Of a stretch of 64,000 nucleotides of DNA, positions 34,771-46,087 are shown one piece after another. Both the position numbers and the translations under genes were made by a program. The stretch is from assembly GCA_964016985.1 (NCBI GenBank), contig OZ024826.1, positions 62,192,910 to 62,256,909 of the forward strand, written 5' to 3'. Under the pieces are notes generated by a model. That model searched no databases. It worked only from the letters and a program-made list of their open reading frames with translations, and was not told the DNA's origin. The DNA comes from Anodontia alba (taxonomy: Eukaryota; Mollusca; Bivalvia; Lucinida; Lucinidae). The first letter of the stretch is position 1. Each line of letters starts with the position of its first letter.

Positions 34771-34877
34771 ATACCCTGGTCATACTGCACAGAAGCGCTG
34801 ACTGTTCTGAGCCTTCAATGCCCAGGTATAGACAGTGAATGTCCTGCATATACTGAGCCTTAAATGCCCAGATATAC

Positions 34878-36109
34878 TCCAAAGATATATTTCACAAGAT
34901 ACGGCTCATATATTTAGAGCCGTGCTCAGACATGGGTTGCACATTTCGATCCAGGTTTTCTGTTTCACGCACCATTTACCATGTCGTGTCCCATACTTAC
35001 CTTTAACTTTTCAGCAGACGGCAAACTGATGATATTTTTATCTTTTTTTTTTTTTCGCAGAAAATAGGCTGTGGATTTTTATGCCAATTGTTTGCATGAA
35101 ATATTAAAATCTTTTCTCTTATTCTGCTGATTCTTTTTCACAACATGCAGCTTATTAATAAATTCAGTTGTAAAGTAAATAGCCATTTGTCCCAACTTAC
35201 AGGACGGTTTTTCATTCACGCCAAACCTCAGTTTTACAATACAATACAATACCATTTTCTTCACCTCAAAAAGATATATGCCACTAATTCGTTATTTTGT
35301 AAAATTGTCAAAATTGAAATTCATGCTAAATCAAAATATGGCTGTTATCTGTTAACTTGCTCCAAACTAGAGAAGAGTTAAAAATTGAAATGACATTTCT
35401 TCGTAAAAGTTTAATTTTATGGCTTGGGTACCATGACCACAACTACTTTTAACATTTGTTCAAATAAGATACATCTGAATGGTTTAAATCTCACTTATGT
35501 CTCAAATTCGGCGGACCCTGGCCGGGTTATACTAGATGTTGTGGTTGGCCAGGCCGCGCTGTCCAAGTTGAGAAGGGGGTCGGCAATGGTCCTGTTCTCC
35601 GTGGGGTGGGGGGGGGGGGAAGGGGAGGTATTTAAACAGCACGTACCCCTCCTGTCTGTACAACAAGTGGCTCAGCTCGGTCGGTAGGTGCACACCCTTT
35701 ACTTTGTTCATGTCGAAGAAAAGTGGGGAATACTTATTGTATTCGACCAACAATATTAAATCTGGTGCAAAGAAAGCACCGCAGCGCCAAACAGCTACCG
35801 AGTCATTTAGTTTTGTATTTATTATATAGCATCAAGCACTACTGAAAACCAGGAGAAAATACCATCTTCACGAAGACTCTTACACACGGACAGCGCCTCC
35901 TCAGACAGAGAGTTAGAAGACTAATGATTCTGGCATTTGAAAGCTTGTATTGTGCCTGAGAAAGTGTTTGCAGAAAACGGCACAATTCACCCTTAACTGC
36001 CAAAACAGTCCTTTCATTTAGTATAAATTTACAGAATTTGCCCTATTTAAACCGTCAAACTACGTAAATGCTTTGTTAGCCCTTCAAGAGTCGGAAATAT
36101 TCTTTTAAC
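34878..36109. other. AT-rich spacer, no recognised gene
   Basis: The stretch holds a T15-like run near 35042 and a G9 run near 35610. A short tRNA-like string (GTGGCTCAGCTCGGTCGGTA at 35667) is too isolated to call an RNA gene. Frames at 35145-35381 and 35424-35687 resemble nothing I know. Confidence 0.45.
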
Positions 36110-39100
36110 TAGAGGGCCTTAGGGCCAAAGATCGCTCACCTGGACCAACTTGCCTAATTGCCATCTTGAAGTCCCCATCGGAAGAATTTTTAGCTAATAT
36201 TTTATCTACAAGTCACCCTGATACTTCCTATCAAGCGTTAAGTCAATTAGCCTTTAGGTTCAGAAAAAGATCAAAAATAGATTTTCAGGATGGCAGCCAT
36301 CTTGGATTTCCAATCTGAACAATTTTAGCTAATTTTGATCTACAAGTCATCACAATCTACAAAGTTTCAAGTCAATTGGACTGTCAGTTCCGACGGTTCA
36401 GTTCCGGAGTAGTTACAAATAGATTTTCAAGATGGCGGTCAAGGCAGCCAACACTGATTTCTGATAGGAACAATTTCAACTATTTTTGATCTACAAGCTG
36501 CATTGATACTTTCTACCATGTTTTGAGTCAACTGGCATTTCCATTCAGGAGAAGAAGTTAGAAATAGATTTTCAAAAGATGGCCATCTTGGATTTTGGAT
36601 CAGAACAATTTTAGCAATTTTATCTACAAGTCGCCACGGTACTTCCTACAAAGTCAATTGGCCTTTTGGTTGAGATGTTCAAACCAGATTTTCAAGATGG
36701 TGGCCATGGCAGCCATTTTGGATTCTGTACAGGAACGATTTTCATTATTTTTTATCTACAAGTCGCCCTGATATTTCCTACCAAGTTTCGAATCAATTGG
36801 CCTTTGGATTCGGGAGAAGTCGGTCAAAATAGATTTTTAAGATGGAGAAGGTGGCGGCCATCTTGGATTTCTGTTCGGAACAATTTTAGCAATTTTGATT
36901 AACAAGTTGTCCTGATTCTGGCATTTCAGTTCAGAAGAAGTTCAAAATAGAGTTCCAAGATGGCGGCCATCTTGGGTTTCCGATTGGAACAATTTTAGCT
37001 ATTTTTGATCTACGAGTCGCTCTGGTATTTCCTAGCATGTTTCGAGTCGATTGGCCTTTCAGCTTAGGAAAAGTTCAAAATAGATTTTCAAGATGGCCGC
37101 CATGGCAGCCATTTTGGAGTTCCAATCAGAATGATTTCAGCTATTTCTGATCTACAAGTAAATGCCCTGATACTTCCTACCAAGTTTCAAGTCAACTGGC
37201 CTTTCGGTTCTAGAAAAGAAGTTCAAAACAGATTTTCAAGATGCAGGCCATGGCGGCCATCTTGGATTTTAGACTTGAAGGATTTTATCTCTTTTTTATC
37301 TACGGAACAAGTGGTCACAATATTTCCTAGCAAGTTTGGAATCAGTTGGCCTTTCGGTTCAAGAGAAGAAGTTCAAAATAGCTTTTCAAGATGGCGGCCA
37401 TCTTGGATTTCCGATCTGAATGATTTAAGAATTTATTTTATCTACAAGTCACCCCGTCCGTTGCATCCTACCAAGTTTCAAGTCAGTTGGCCTTTCGGTT
37501 CAGGAGAAGAAGCAAAATATAAGTTTTCAAGATGGCGGATATCTTGATTTCCAATCAGAATGATTTTTATTTTTGATCTACAAATCACCCCGATGCTTCC
37601 CACCAAGTTAAGTGGCCTTTAGAATCAGGAGAAGAAGCGAAAAATAGATTTTCAAGATGGCCCCGATGGCGGCAATCTTGGATTTCCGATTGGAACGATT
37701 TTAGCTATTCTTTTTATGTACAAGTCACCCCGATGCTTCAAACCTAGTTTCAAGTCAATTGGCCGTTTGGTTCAGGAATAAAAGCGAAAAATAGATATTT
37801 AAGATGGCCGCCATGGCGGCCATCTTGGATTTCCGATCAGAATAGTTTTAGCTATTTTCGATCTACAAGTCACCTAAATGTTTCCTACCAAGTTTCAGGT
37901 CGATTGGCCTTTCGGTTCAGCAGGAGAAGTGAAAAATAGATTTTCAAGATGGCGGCCATCTTAGATTTCCGATTGAAGCGATTTTAGCTATTTTTGATCT
38001 ACAAGTCACCTCGCTGCTTCCAACCAAGTTTCAAGTCAATTAGCCGTGGCAACCATCTTGGATTTCTGATCAGAACGATTTTAACTATTTTTGATCTACA
38101 AGTCACCCTGATGCTTCCTACCCAGTTTCAAGTCAACTGGCCTTTCGGTTCAGGAGAAGAAGCGAAAACGGATTTACAAGATGGCCATCTTGGAGTCCTG
38201 ATAGGAATGATTTTAGCTATTTTTGATCTACAAGTCACCCTGATGCTTACTACCAAGTTTGAAGTCAACTGACCTTTCGGTGCAGGAAAAGAAGTGAAAA
38301 ACAGATTTTCAAGATGGCTGCCATGGCGGCCATCTTAGATTTCCGATTGGAACGATTTTAGCTATTTTTGATCTGAAAGAATCCCCAGTACTTCAAACAA
38401 AGTTTCAAGTCAATTAGCCATTTGGTTCAGGAGAAAAAGCACTGGCCTTTCGGGACAGGAAGACAAGTGAAAAACAGATTTTCAAGATGGCTACCATGGC
38501 GGCCATCATGAATTTCTGATCGGAACGATTTTAGCTAGTTTTGATTTACAAGTCTACCCGATGCTTCAAACCTAGTTTCAAGTCAATTGACCTTTCAGCT
38601 CAGGAGAATAAGCGAAAAACAGATTTTCAAGATGGCCGCCATCTTGGATTTCCGATCGGAATAATTATAGCTATTTTCGATCTACAAGTCACCCAAATGT
38701 TTCCTACCAAGTTTCAGATCGATTGGCCTTTCGGTTCAGGAGGAATCTTGGATTTCTGATCAGAATGATTTTAACTATTTTTGATCTACAAGTCACCCTG
38801 ATGCTTCCTACCGAGTTTCAAGTCAATTGGCCTTTCGGTTCAACTTCAGGAGAAGAAGCGAAAACAGATTTACAAGATGGCCATATTGGAGTCCTGATAT
38901 GAATTTTTTTTAGCTATTCTTGATCTACAAGTCACCCTGACGCTTACTACCAAGTTTGAAGTCAACTGGCCTTTCGGTGCAGGAAGAGAAGTGAAAAACA
39001 GATTTTCAAGATGGCTGCCATGGTGGCCATCTTGGATTTCCGATCGGAACGATTTTAGCTAGTTTTGATTTACAAGTCACCCCGATGCTTCCTATTAAGT

Positions 39101-39614
39101 TTCAATTGACCTTTCAGCTCAGGAGAATAAGCGAAAAATAGATCATGGCGGCCATCTTGGATATACGATCGGAACGATTTTAGCCATTTTTGATCTATAA
39201 GTCACTCCGATGCTTCCTACCAACTTTCAAGTCAATTGGCTTTTCGGTTCAGGAGGAGAAGTGAAAAATAGATTTTCAAGATGGCCACCATGGCGATCGG
39301 AACGATTTTAGCTACTTTTGATCTACAAGTCACCCCGATGCTTCCTACCAAGTTTCAAGTCAATTGGCCTTTCGGTTCAGGAGGAGGTGAAAAATAGATT
39401 TTCAAGCTAGCCGCCATGGCGGATTTCCGAATGGGACGATTTTAGCTATATTTTTTTATCTATAAGTCACCCCGATGCTTCTTACCACGTTTCGAGTCAA
39501 TCTGTTAAATGGTTCAGGAGGAGTTGTTGAAAATGTGAAAGCTAACGGACTGACGGACGGACGACGGACAACAGACGATCGCATAAGCTGACCTGGAGCT
39601 TCCAGGTGAGCTAA
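36110..39614 (+). mobile_element. Composite tandem-repeat element 1 (~3.5 kb, ~25 units of ~140 bp)
   Basis: It opens with AGAGGGCCTTAGGGCC and ATCGCTCACCTGG and closes with GACGGACGGACGACGG, then a hairpin (AGCTGACCTGG / CCAGGTGAGCT) ending in CTAA. Between are about 25 imperfect units of 130-150 bp with GATTTTCAAGATGGCGGCCA, TTTTGATCTACAAGTCACCC and AATTGGCCTTTCGGTTCAGG. The 3' hairpin plus CTAA resembles a Helitron/Helentron terminus (CTRR), and tandem cores are known in bivalve 'pearl'-type elements. Neither assignment is proven. Short ORFs inside are by-products of the units. Confidence 0.8.
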
Positions 39615-40082
39615 ATATATCAAAAACTTTCTAAATGTCTGAGGCATAACACCAAATCGGTTTTATAATTTGAGCAAACAGTTTCGGGCCCAGTCGTGGT
39701 TTTCATATTACCTGTGTATACGTATCAATGACTTAAAACCTGTTGCAGACAGATTATCGCCATTTGACCATGAGCCGATGGTTTTAAACACTAATCCTAG
39801 GTAACTTAGAAGACAAAGCTCATGTTCATAATTTTAGTGACACAAGAACTAACTTGGTTTAGGGCGCAACATACAAAAGCTACATATTGCAGACATCGCT
39901 TTGCATGCGTCCTTTTGTACATTCACAATGAAGCGTCCTTCGAAACGCGCGTTATTTCCTACGTTGCTAACGTCTCGCTGGCGTCAAGCCTTTGCTAAAG
40001 TAATGCGTCCATATTTTCTACTTTATTGCCGTACATTCAATAGTGCATTTACAGATTATTTTATCTCTACATTAGTGAAGGT
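39615..40082. other. Unassigned sequence upstream of an RS-rich frame
   Basis: An 84-codon frame (39901-40155, with MKRPSKRALFP) overlaps the next entry in another phase and is unrecognised. TGAAGGTATGTA at 40076 could be read as a splice donor, but there is no other support. Confidence 0.3.
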
Positions 40083-40938
40083 ATGTATGAAGTTACTGTC
40101 AACAAGGGTTACGTACCGTTGGGTGCTTTCGGTCACGTCCGCGTTGACGTTATAAAGGAGCTCAAATGTAAGGTGAAAGGGCTTGGACCTGCAGTCTTAC
40201 ATGTTTACAGAAATCAAACGTTCACTTTAAAGAGCACAGGAGAAAGAAGAAAAGGAGTACTATGTACATCGGGACCTCCAGTGCTACAGCAGCAAGATCA
40301 GCTATCGACAGAGTGGGTAACACCCGATATAGGAGAAATTGCGGGGGACGGCAGCCTGTGTATGGTGAAAAGCAGGAGCAAGAGCAGGAGTAGAAGCAGA
40401 AGCAAGAAAAGGAGCAAGATCAGAAGAAGGAGCAAGAGCAGAAGCAGGAGCAAGAGCAGAAGCAGGAGCAAGAGCCAGCAAGATCCTAGACCATGTCTGT
40501 CTGTAGTAAAAAGGAGTAGCCAGAAAGAGACAGGCCGTCTCGGTTTACTCCTCAGTCAGAAAAACGGAGCAACCTTTCTCCGGCAATGCTCCCGTGTCTG
40601 ATGAAAACCATAGCCAAGAGTGTGTTGACCAGTCTGATCCTCTTAGCAAAGCCAATAATTTTCGTCTGACACAAAATGCTCCCGAGGAGCACGATTGCTT
40701 GACAGAAAATGCTCCTTTTTCTCAAAAAGGAGCAACACACTGTTTTGATAACTCTAATTTACCGCAGACAGACATGGAATTAGGTAGCCATAGACCATTG
40801 CCAGATCGCTGGTGGAGGCAGTGTCCTTCATTGTCGCTAGGTTCTACAAATAAGACCGTGAGAAAAAGAAGGAGCGTTCAAATCATATTGATTTGTTTCA
40901 GCGTTGTCGTGATACCTTCAGCTTCTGCGTCCTCGTAA
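40083..40938 (+). CDS. Unrecognised possible coding region with arginine/serine-rich tract (two phases)
   Basis: A 172-residue frame (40083-40601) begins MYEVTVNKGY. It has a mixed, globular-looking first half (GAFGHVRVDVIKELKCKVKG) and an RS-rich tract at residues 97-131 built from AGCAGG/AGCAAG hexamer-like repeats. A second frame (40594-40938) overlaps by 8 nt in another phase and is rich in acidic and polar residues (LTQNAPEEHDCLTENAP). The two may be one gene broken by a frameshift, two exons, or chance in a purine-rich repeat. It is among the few stretches here with protein-like composition that is not clearly a transposon. I do not recognise the family. Confidence 0.3.
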
Positions 40939-41911
40939 ACGGGTGCAAAACAAAACAAAACCGGCCCTCTTTAGGGCCCCCAAATATTCCAGAAAGAAGC
41001 TTATATGATTGTTCTGTTGTGACAAACTTTTAATATGCATCTCACGCCAATATGATTTTAATATTGTTCAAAAATGTTCTGCGATTCCAGTACATTGTTA
41101 TCTGCTCTTTGCTTGAAAATGATTATAAAGTCTTCAAAATATGGGCATAGAGAGAACAGTTGTGGTTTTGCAGTCTTGAATACATTTTCGCAATGGAAAG
41201 AAACAATAGTTTCTATATGTTTTCATAAAAAATAATGTTTTACCATTGCCTCACTATTATATTCAGCCACAATGAAGCTTACACATTGACATTTTATCAC
41301 CCCAGTGTTTACCCTGTCCGTGTGTGTGTGTGTGTGTGTGTGTATGTGTTACCAAAATCGTGTCCGGTCCATAACTTTGTTATTCCTTGATCGATTTTGG
41401 AATTACTTGACAGAAATGTTTACCATCACGAGACGATGTGTCACGCGCAAGACTTAAGTCCGTAGCCGCAAGGTGGGTTTCTAAGGACCCAATGAAGACA
41501 TCAGACTGGGCAGATGTGCAGACTGATCTGAGTATTCAGTTGGTGCATGTCATATTGTTGATTTTGTCATGCGCAGGCTAATTTGCATATGACGTCTCAG
41601 CTTTCAGATAAAAAGGAAGCAAAGACGCTGTATTGTACAGTGTATTGCATGAATATTTTTTTTTTTCAAAATTAACATTATGCCATAATACTATGGGTAA
41701 TTTTTATTGGATAAAATTTGAAATCTGGATAAATGGTTGATGTACAATTTTTATTATTACACATATAGATCTACATGTAGGCTCACTGTTATTCCTCTGA
41801 GATAATGAAATTTTGATTCAATATGGTAAACAGGATCTATAAGTATGCTTTATGTGCAACAAAAAGTGCTGAAAATACCACAATTTAGTTTAAATTTTAT
41901 TAAAAGATATC
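40939..41911. other. No gene; (GT)n microsatellite at 41322-41342 and family B remnant near 41440-41590
   Basis: A GT dinucleotide run of about ten repeats lies at 41322-41342. CACGCGCAAGACTTAAGTC at about 41443 and TTTTGTCATGCGCAGGCTAA at about 41563, with CAGACTGATCTGAGTATTC between them, resemble a degraded family B inverted-repeat element. Confidence 0.4.
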
Positions 41912-43183
41912 TACGAGGGCGTGTCAATAAATAACCAGCCTATCCCATTTCCGATGGACCGAGACGGTCACGATTTTCATGCTTTGTTTCAATATCTGTT
42001 TTATACATGGGTACAAAATTGCACGCGTATCGAGTCATTCTTTAATAAGAGATTGACTGTCAAACATGGCTAGTGATGCAAAGGCATGCTTTTCATCTAA
42101 AGTTGAGTACCGTGCTGTAATTCGGTACTTGTATTCAAAAGGTAAAACAGGTAAGGAAATACACGGCGAGTTAGCCGATGTTTATGAGTCTTCTGCACCA
42201 TCTTATGCTCAGGTTAAATTCTGGGTAGGGGAATTCAAACGCGGTAGAACGTCTTTAGAAGATGAAGCCAGGTCTGGACGCCCACTGGATGCTACGGACG
42301 AAGAAATGAGTAAGAATGTTCGGGATCTGGTATACTCTGATAGGCGAATTCAGATGGAAGAAATAGCGCAGGCATTAGGCATTTCACATGGTAGCGTTTC
42401 AACAATCTTACATGATCGTTTAGGTATGCGCAAGCTAACAGCCCGTCGGGTCCCCAAATCCCTTAGCGAGGAACAAATGGCAACCAGAGCATCAGTATGC
42501 AGCGCCTTGTTGAAGCGTTTTAGGTTAAAAGATGATTTTCTTTTGCGTCTGGTGACTGTAGATGAGACTTGGGTTTATTATTATGAGCCAGAGAATAAAG
42601 CTCAGTGGGTAGGGCCTGGGTCCCCGAGGCCAAAGAAGTTCAAGACGCAACCATCTGCTGGCAAGGTGAAGACCACGGTATTTTGGGACGCAAAAGGCGT
42701 TATTATGTTGGACTTTTTTACCCAAGAGAAGTACAATAACTGGAGTGTACTATGCAAACTTGTTAGACCAGCTGAGAACCGCCATCCGTGAAAAACGCAG
42801 AGGTAAACTCTCTAAAGGTGTTTTGCTGCAACAGGACAACGCGAGAGACCAAACTTGCAAAGTTGCAATGGATGCTGTAGAGCGAAACGTGTATGAATTA
42901 ATACCACATCCTGCCTATTCGCCTGACCTAGCTCCTAGCGACTTCTTCCTATTCCCAAACTTGAAAAAGGATATCCGTTAACCAATTCCGGTCTGATGAA
43001 GAAGTCGTGACAGCAGTTGAGGAGTGGGTCAATGGAAAGAACCCTGACTTTTTCAGTTCTGGGCTGATGGCACTTGAACACCGTTGGTCTAAGTGCATCA
43101 CACTAGAGGGCAATTACATCGAAAAAGAAGAGGTGGATCTCAACCGGAAATAAGTTAGGCTGGTTACTTATTGACTCACCCTA
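41912..43183 (+). mobile_element. mariner element, copy 2, decayed (~1.27 kb)
   Basis: The left end TACGAGGGCGTGTCAATAAA continues into AACCAGCCTATCCCATTTCC, as in copy 1 (17818). The right end TTACTTATTGACTCACCCTA has lost the terminal bases seen in copy 1. It is in the same orientation as copy 1 and by eye more than 90% identical. Confidence 0.92.
42066..43153 (+). pseudogene. mariner transposase pseudogene, copy 2
   Basis: The first 241 residues are open (42066-42791). They include the helix-turn-helix domain (residues ~14-125), the first catalytic Asp at residue 166 (TVDETWVYYYEPENKAQW) and GPGSPRPKKFKTQPSAGKV. A frameshift near 42750-42765 moves the reading to another phase, in which LLQQDNAR and YSPDLAPSDFFLFP hold the second and third Asp with 34 residues between (DD34D). 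A further break near 42978 (CGTTAACC against CGTGGACTTCA in copy 1) separates the C-terminus. Inactive. Copy 2 keeps the first Asp that copy 1 lost. Confidence 0.93.
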
Positions 43184-43411
43184 GGACAATCGGATCTTTC
43201 TTTCTTTAATCAGTGACTTGCCAGAACACCTGTTTAATTGTAGACTCGCAGTGGAACATGACTTGTTAACTAATAACAGTCTCACAGCTATATATTATAT
43301 ACGTCTAACCACTGTGGACGCAACATGTGCATATATTAAATAATTAAGACCTATATTTAAGAAATGGCAAGTTTTATGGGTCAGCTTATGTCAATGTTTA
43401 TTTTTTTTTTC

Positions 43412-43706
43412 ATTACGAAAACATGCCTATTCAAATATACTGAAAATTTTACCACAAAAAAATGAAAATTTTCAGAAAAAAAAATCTGATATTTTTCACG
43501 TTTCTGCTCAAAACATAGATTGTGGGTACTCGTTAGAACCGCCTCATCGAGGCGAACCGCCTCATCGAGGCGGTTCTAACGAGTACCCACAATCTATGTT
43601 TTTGAGCTGAAATAAGAAAAATAATGTATACCCCTGTAAACCCCAGTTTTACTATATAAAAGTGGGGTTTAAGGGGGTAAAAATTATATAGGCATGTTTT
43701 CGTGAT
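43412..43706. mobile_element. Palindromic MITE family A, copy 2 (295 bp)
   Basis: Ends ATTACGAAAACATGCCTAT and ATAGGCATGTTTTCGTGAT are inverted repeats. The centre is a long hairpin (AACATAGATTGTGGGTACTC ... GAGTACCCACAATCTATGTT). A second internal duplication, CCGCCTCATCGAGGCG twice in tandem, lies at the hairpin tip, so the tip itself can fold in two ways. No coding capacity. Confidence 0.9.
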
Positions 43707-44470
43707 GTTTTATTTTTCTTTTTTTTTTCCCACCAAAATGCAGTTTTTGGGTTGAGTATTGTAACAGATTTTATATGACACTTCTAGTTATATAAATAAA
43801 CTAAATGCCAGAAAACACTGAGATTTGAAAATTTCAAGTCTATTGTGACTTGTCAAAATAAAAGATTAGCTTCTCTCAAAATAATTCTAAGAGTTTTAGG
43901 CCGTATGCTTGTTATCCAAATATATCATATGCACATTAAAAGCTATCATGAATGTTATAGGGCATAAAAACGCTTCATCTAGTCATTGTTGAAAATCACT
44001 ATGCTCACAAAAGTACCCGCGGCCCTTTTGGGACAAACATTTACTTGCTGGAAGTGCCCCTTTTCAGATCATGCACCCTGTCCTTTAACAAGCTGTGTGA
44101 AACACTATACAATGCATATTGCACATATAATATTCTATAAAATCTTCAAAAGTCAAGTTACATGTTAGTAACATCCGTTTCCGCTTTTTTTTTCTGTTTC
44201 AATATGGCATCTAAACAGCTGTCTCGCTGCACAAAAAGAGTTCTTATTGCAATTTTGTTGGACAGAAACAACAATGTACACCAAAAAAAAAAAAAAAAAT
44301 GAAGTCACTCTGTTAAAACATAAATGCTTTAAATTATCTGATTGGATGGTGTCTGAACTTTTGTTTTCGAATATTGAATATGACCGTTTGTTGTGGAGCA
44401 ACCGTTTGATTTGTATAGGGGCGGGGGTGGGGGGAGGGGTGGGGAAGAGATTTTGAAAAATGTTTATAAA
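43707..44470. other. No recognised gene
   Basis: Short frames at 43986-44168 and 44165-44456 are unrecognised. An A17 run lies near 44283 and a G-rich purine stretch near 44420-44450. Confidence 0.45.
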
Positions 44471-44588
44471 AGCATATGTTGTGGGAACTCATTTGAATTG
44501 CCTCTTGTGAGAACTCATTTGAATTGCCTCGACTTGTGGGAACTCATTCGACTTGTCGAGGCAATTTAAATTACGCACAACATATGCT
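44471..44588. mobile_element. 118 bp palindromic MITE related in layout to family A
   Basis: AGCATATGTTGTG at the left end faces CACAACATATGCT at the right. Inside, GGGAACTCATTTGAATTGCC appears, then again as GAGAACTCATTTGAATTGCC, and a third variant as GGGAACTCATTCGACTTG. The order (GTGGG, ACTC, then GCCTCG hairpin) parallels family A although the sequence differs. Confidence 0.65.
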
Positions 44589-44691
44589 AATATAAAGAAA
44601 ACGATAATATAACATGGACTGCAATTTAAAGCCCACGAAATTGCTAGACTGTGCACTTAAGGTGTATGTGCGGTGATTAGGTCGAATACAT

Positions 44692-44756
44692 ACTACAGTC
44701 AACTCTCGTTTTCTTGATACTAAAATACTGCAGTCAACTCTCGTTTTCTTGACTTA
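44692..44756 (+). repeat. 33 bp direct duplication
   Basis: CTACAGTCAACTCTCGTTTT then CTTGA occurs at 44693 and again, as CTGCAGTCAACTCTCGTTTT, at 44729. Confidence 0.8.
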
Positions 44757-44845
44757 GCTTATATCGAATAACCACTTATCTCAAAGTGAAAAGCTGGTCC
44801 TTGTTTTAACATGGAAATCTAACAACAGGTAACAAAATATTGTTA

Positions 44846-45395
44846 ACTAGAGCGTCAGTGGCGCGCCATCGCATATCCCCGCGCTAGCGCCACCACATAT
44901 CTCCGTGCACATAAAAATTCCAAATGCGTTCCTCCAGTACTTATCCATAGGGCTATTACCTGTGACAGTTTCAGGGTTCTAGCTAAAAAAAAGCCTAAGA
45001 GGAGTTGTGTGACAATAAAAAAAGGACCAAAACCCCTATTTTCTTTTACCTCTAGTGACCCCCAGACATGCCCCCGGGGCAAAATTTTTGCACCACTGTA
45101 TTCTACTCTTCATTACCTTCGATTTGATATGCAACATGAGTATGTTTGTACAAAATGTATTTTGGACCCTTCGGGGCCCCAGCCCCCTGACCCTGCACCA
45201 AGGGGTTACATCAAAATTCCAAATGTGTTCCTCTAGTCTTCATCCATAGGGCTATCGCCTGTGAAAGTTTCGAGATTCTAACTTAAATGGTCTTGGAGCA
45301 ATGATGTGACATTACAGACGGACGTACGGATGTCCGAATGGACGGGGGATTCACAATATCCCCGCTTTTTCTTCGAAAAGTGCGGGGATAAAAAG
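44846..45395 (+). mobile_element. Short composite element with GACGG tail and GC hairpin
   Basis: It begins AACTAGAGCGTCAGTGG and ends CCCCGCTTTTTC and GAAAAGTGCGGGG before ATAAAAA. Two imperfect direct copies of a ~70 bp motif (AAAATTCCAAATGCGTTCCT; CCATAGGGCTATTACCTGTG) lie about 305 bp apart, at 44910 and 45213. The tail resembles those at 5340-5430 and 62690-62760. Confidence 0.6.
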
Positions 45396-45808
45396 AGGAA
45401 AAATTTCTCCTGCTCTTTTCCACAATATTTTCAATATACCTCTAACTTCAGGGGTCATATTGCATATATTCACTTATGAAATGTGGTTGTTCGATTTATT
45501 TTTCCTCAATTCTGCAAATCTGATATGTCAAGGTACAGATATCTCTAAGTATTTCAGAGCCCTTGGACTTTGAGATAATGAGAGTCGACTGTGCCTCTAA
45601 TTTAAATTTAAAATTTAAAATAACTTGAATGAGAAAAAAAAAACAACAAAAAAAAAAAAACATTATAGACTAAAAACATTTCTTATTTATTTCACCAAGA
45701 GTAGCTTTTATTAACATACAGGAAAAGGGAAAGCCTTTTAACTTATAGCCGCCAATAATTTGCGAATTAATTTTGAAGTGTTGCCTTTGAAAACAATTTG
45801 TCCACACG
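45396..45808. other. AT-rich spacer
   Basis: The sequence contains TTTAAATTTAAAATTTAAAA near 45600 and an A-rich run near 45635-45660. No gene or array. Confidence 0.5.
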
Positions 45809-46087
45809 ATTACGAAAACATGCCTATTCAAATATATAGAAAATTTCACCTCCCAAAACTGAAAGTTTTCAGATAAAAAAACTCTTGATATTTTTTCATA
45901 TTTCTGCTCAAAACATAGATAGTGGGTACTCGTTAGAACCGCCTCGGTGAGGCGGTTCTAACGAGTACCCACAATCTATGTTTTGAGCAGAAATAAGAAA
46001 AATAATGTATACCCCTGTACACCCAAGTTTTACTATATAAAAGTGGGGTTTACGGGGGTCAAAATTATATAGGCATGTTTTCGTGAT
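45809..46087. mobile_element. Palindromic MITE family A, copy 3 (279 bp)
   Basis: Same ends as copies 1 and 2 (ATTACGAAAACATGCCTAT / ATAGGCATGTTTTCGTGAT). The central hairpin is the cleanest of the three: TAGTGGGTACTCGTTAGAAC then CGCCTC, facing GAGGCG then GTTCTAACGAGTACCCACAA. Non-coding. Confidence 0.9.

Larger units (their letters stand above)
25130..34877. repeat. 68 bp satellite array, ~143 units, ~9.7 kb
   Basis: The consensus unit is close to CAGTGAATGCCCTGGTCATA + CTGCACAGAAGCGCTGGCTG + TTCTGAGTCTTCAATGCCCA + GATATAGA. The period is 68 bp, measured for example between 25211 and 25279. Units differ by about 5-15%. The array includes higher-order duplications (26570-31700) and a terminal field of shortened units (from about 34220). 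Minus-strand ORFs of 60-95 codons (YLGIEGSEQPALLCSM-like) arise because the unit lacks stops in some frames. Since 68 is not a multiple of three they have no constant frame and I do not call genes. Both edges run into unrelated sequence. Confidence 0.97.

Noticed and set aside
25130..34877. Minus- and plus-strand ORFs of 60-95 codons within the 68 bp satellite, looking like a repeat protein.
   Set aside because: The 68 bp period is not a multiple of three, frames drift, identical ORFs occur only where units were duplicated, and stops appear with ordinary unit variation.
25130..34877. CRISPR-like array.
   Set aside because: Units are contiguous with no unique spacers, and the sequence is eukaryotic. 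The same holds for the 30 bp array.
35660..35705. tRNA-like or SINE head (GTGGCTCAGCTCGGTCGGTA).
   Set aside because: It resembles an A-box only. No B-box at the right distance and no cloverleaf could be found.
36666..38759. Several 70-138 codon plus-strand ORFs (motifs like LQVTLMLPTKFQVNWPFGS).
   Set aside because: They are by-products of the ~140 bp tandem units, repeat with the array, and are broken by every indel.
42066..43153. A SETMAR-type host gene.
   Set aside because: The similarity is only to the mariner transposase part. No SET domain is present, and terminal repeats with a TA flank show a transposon.
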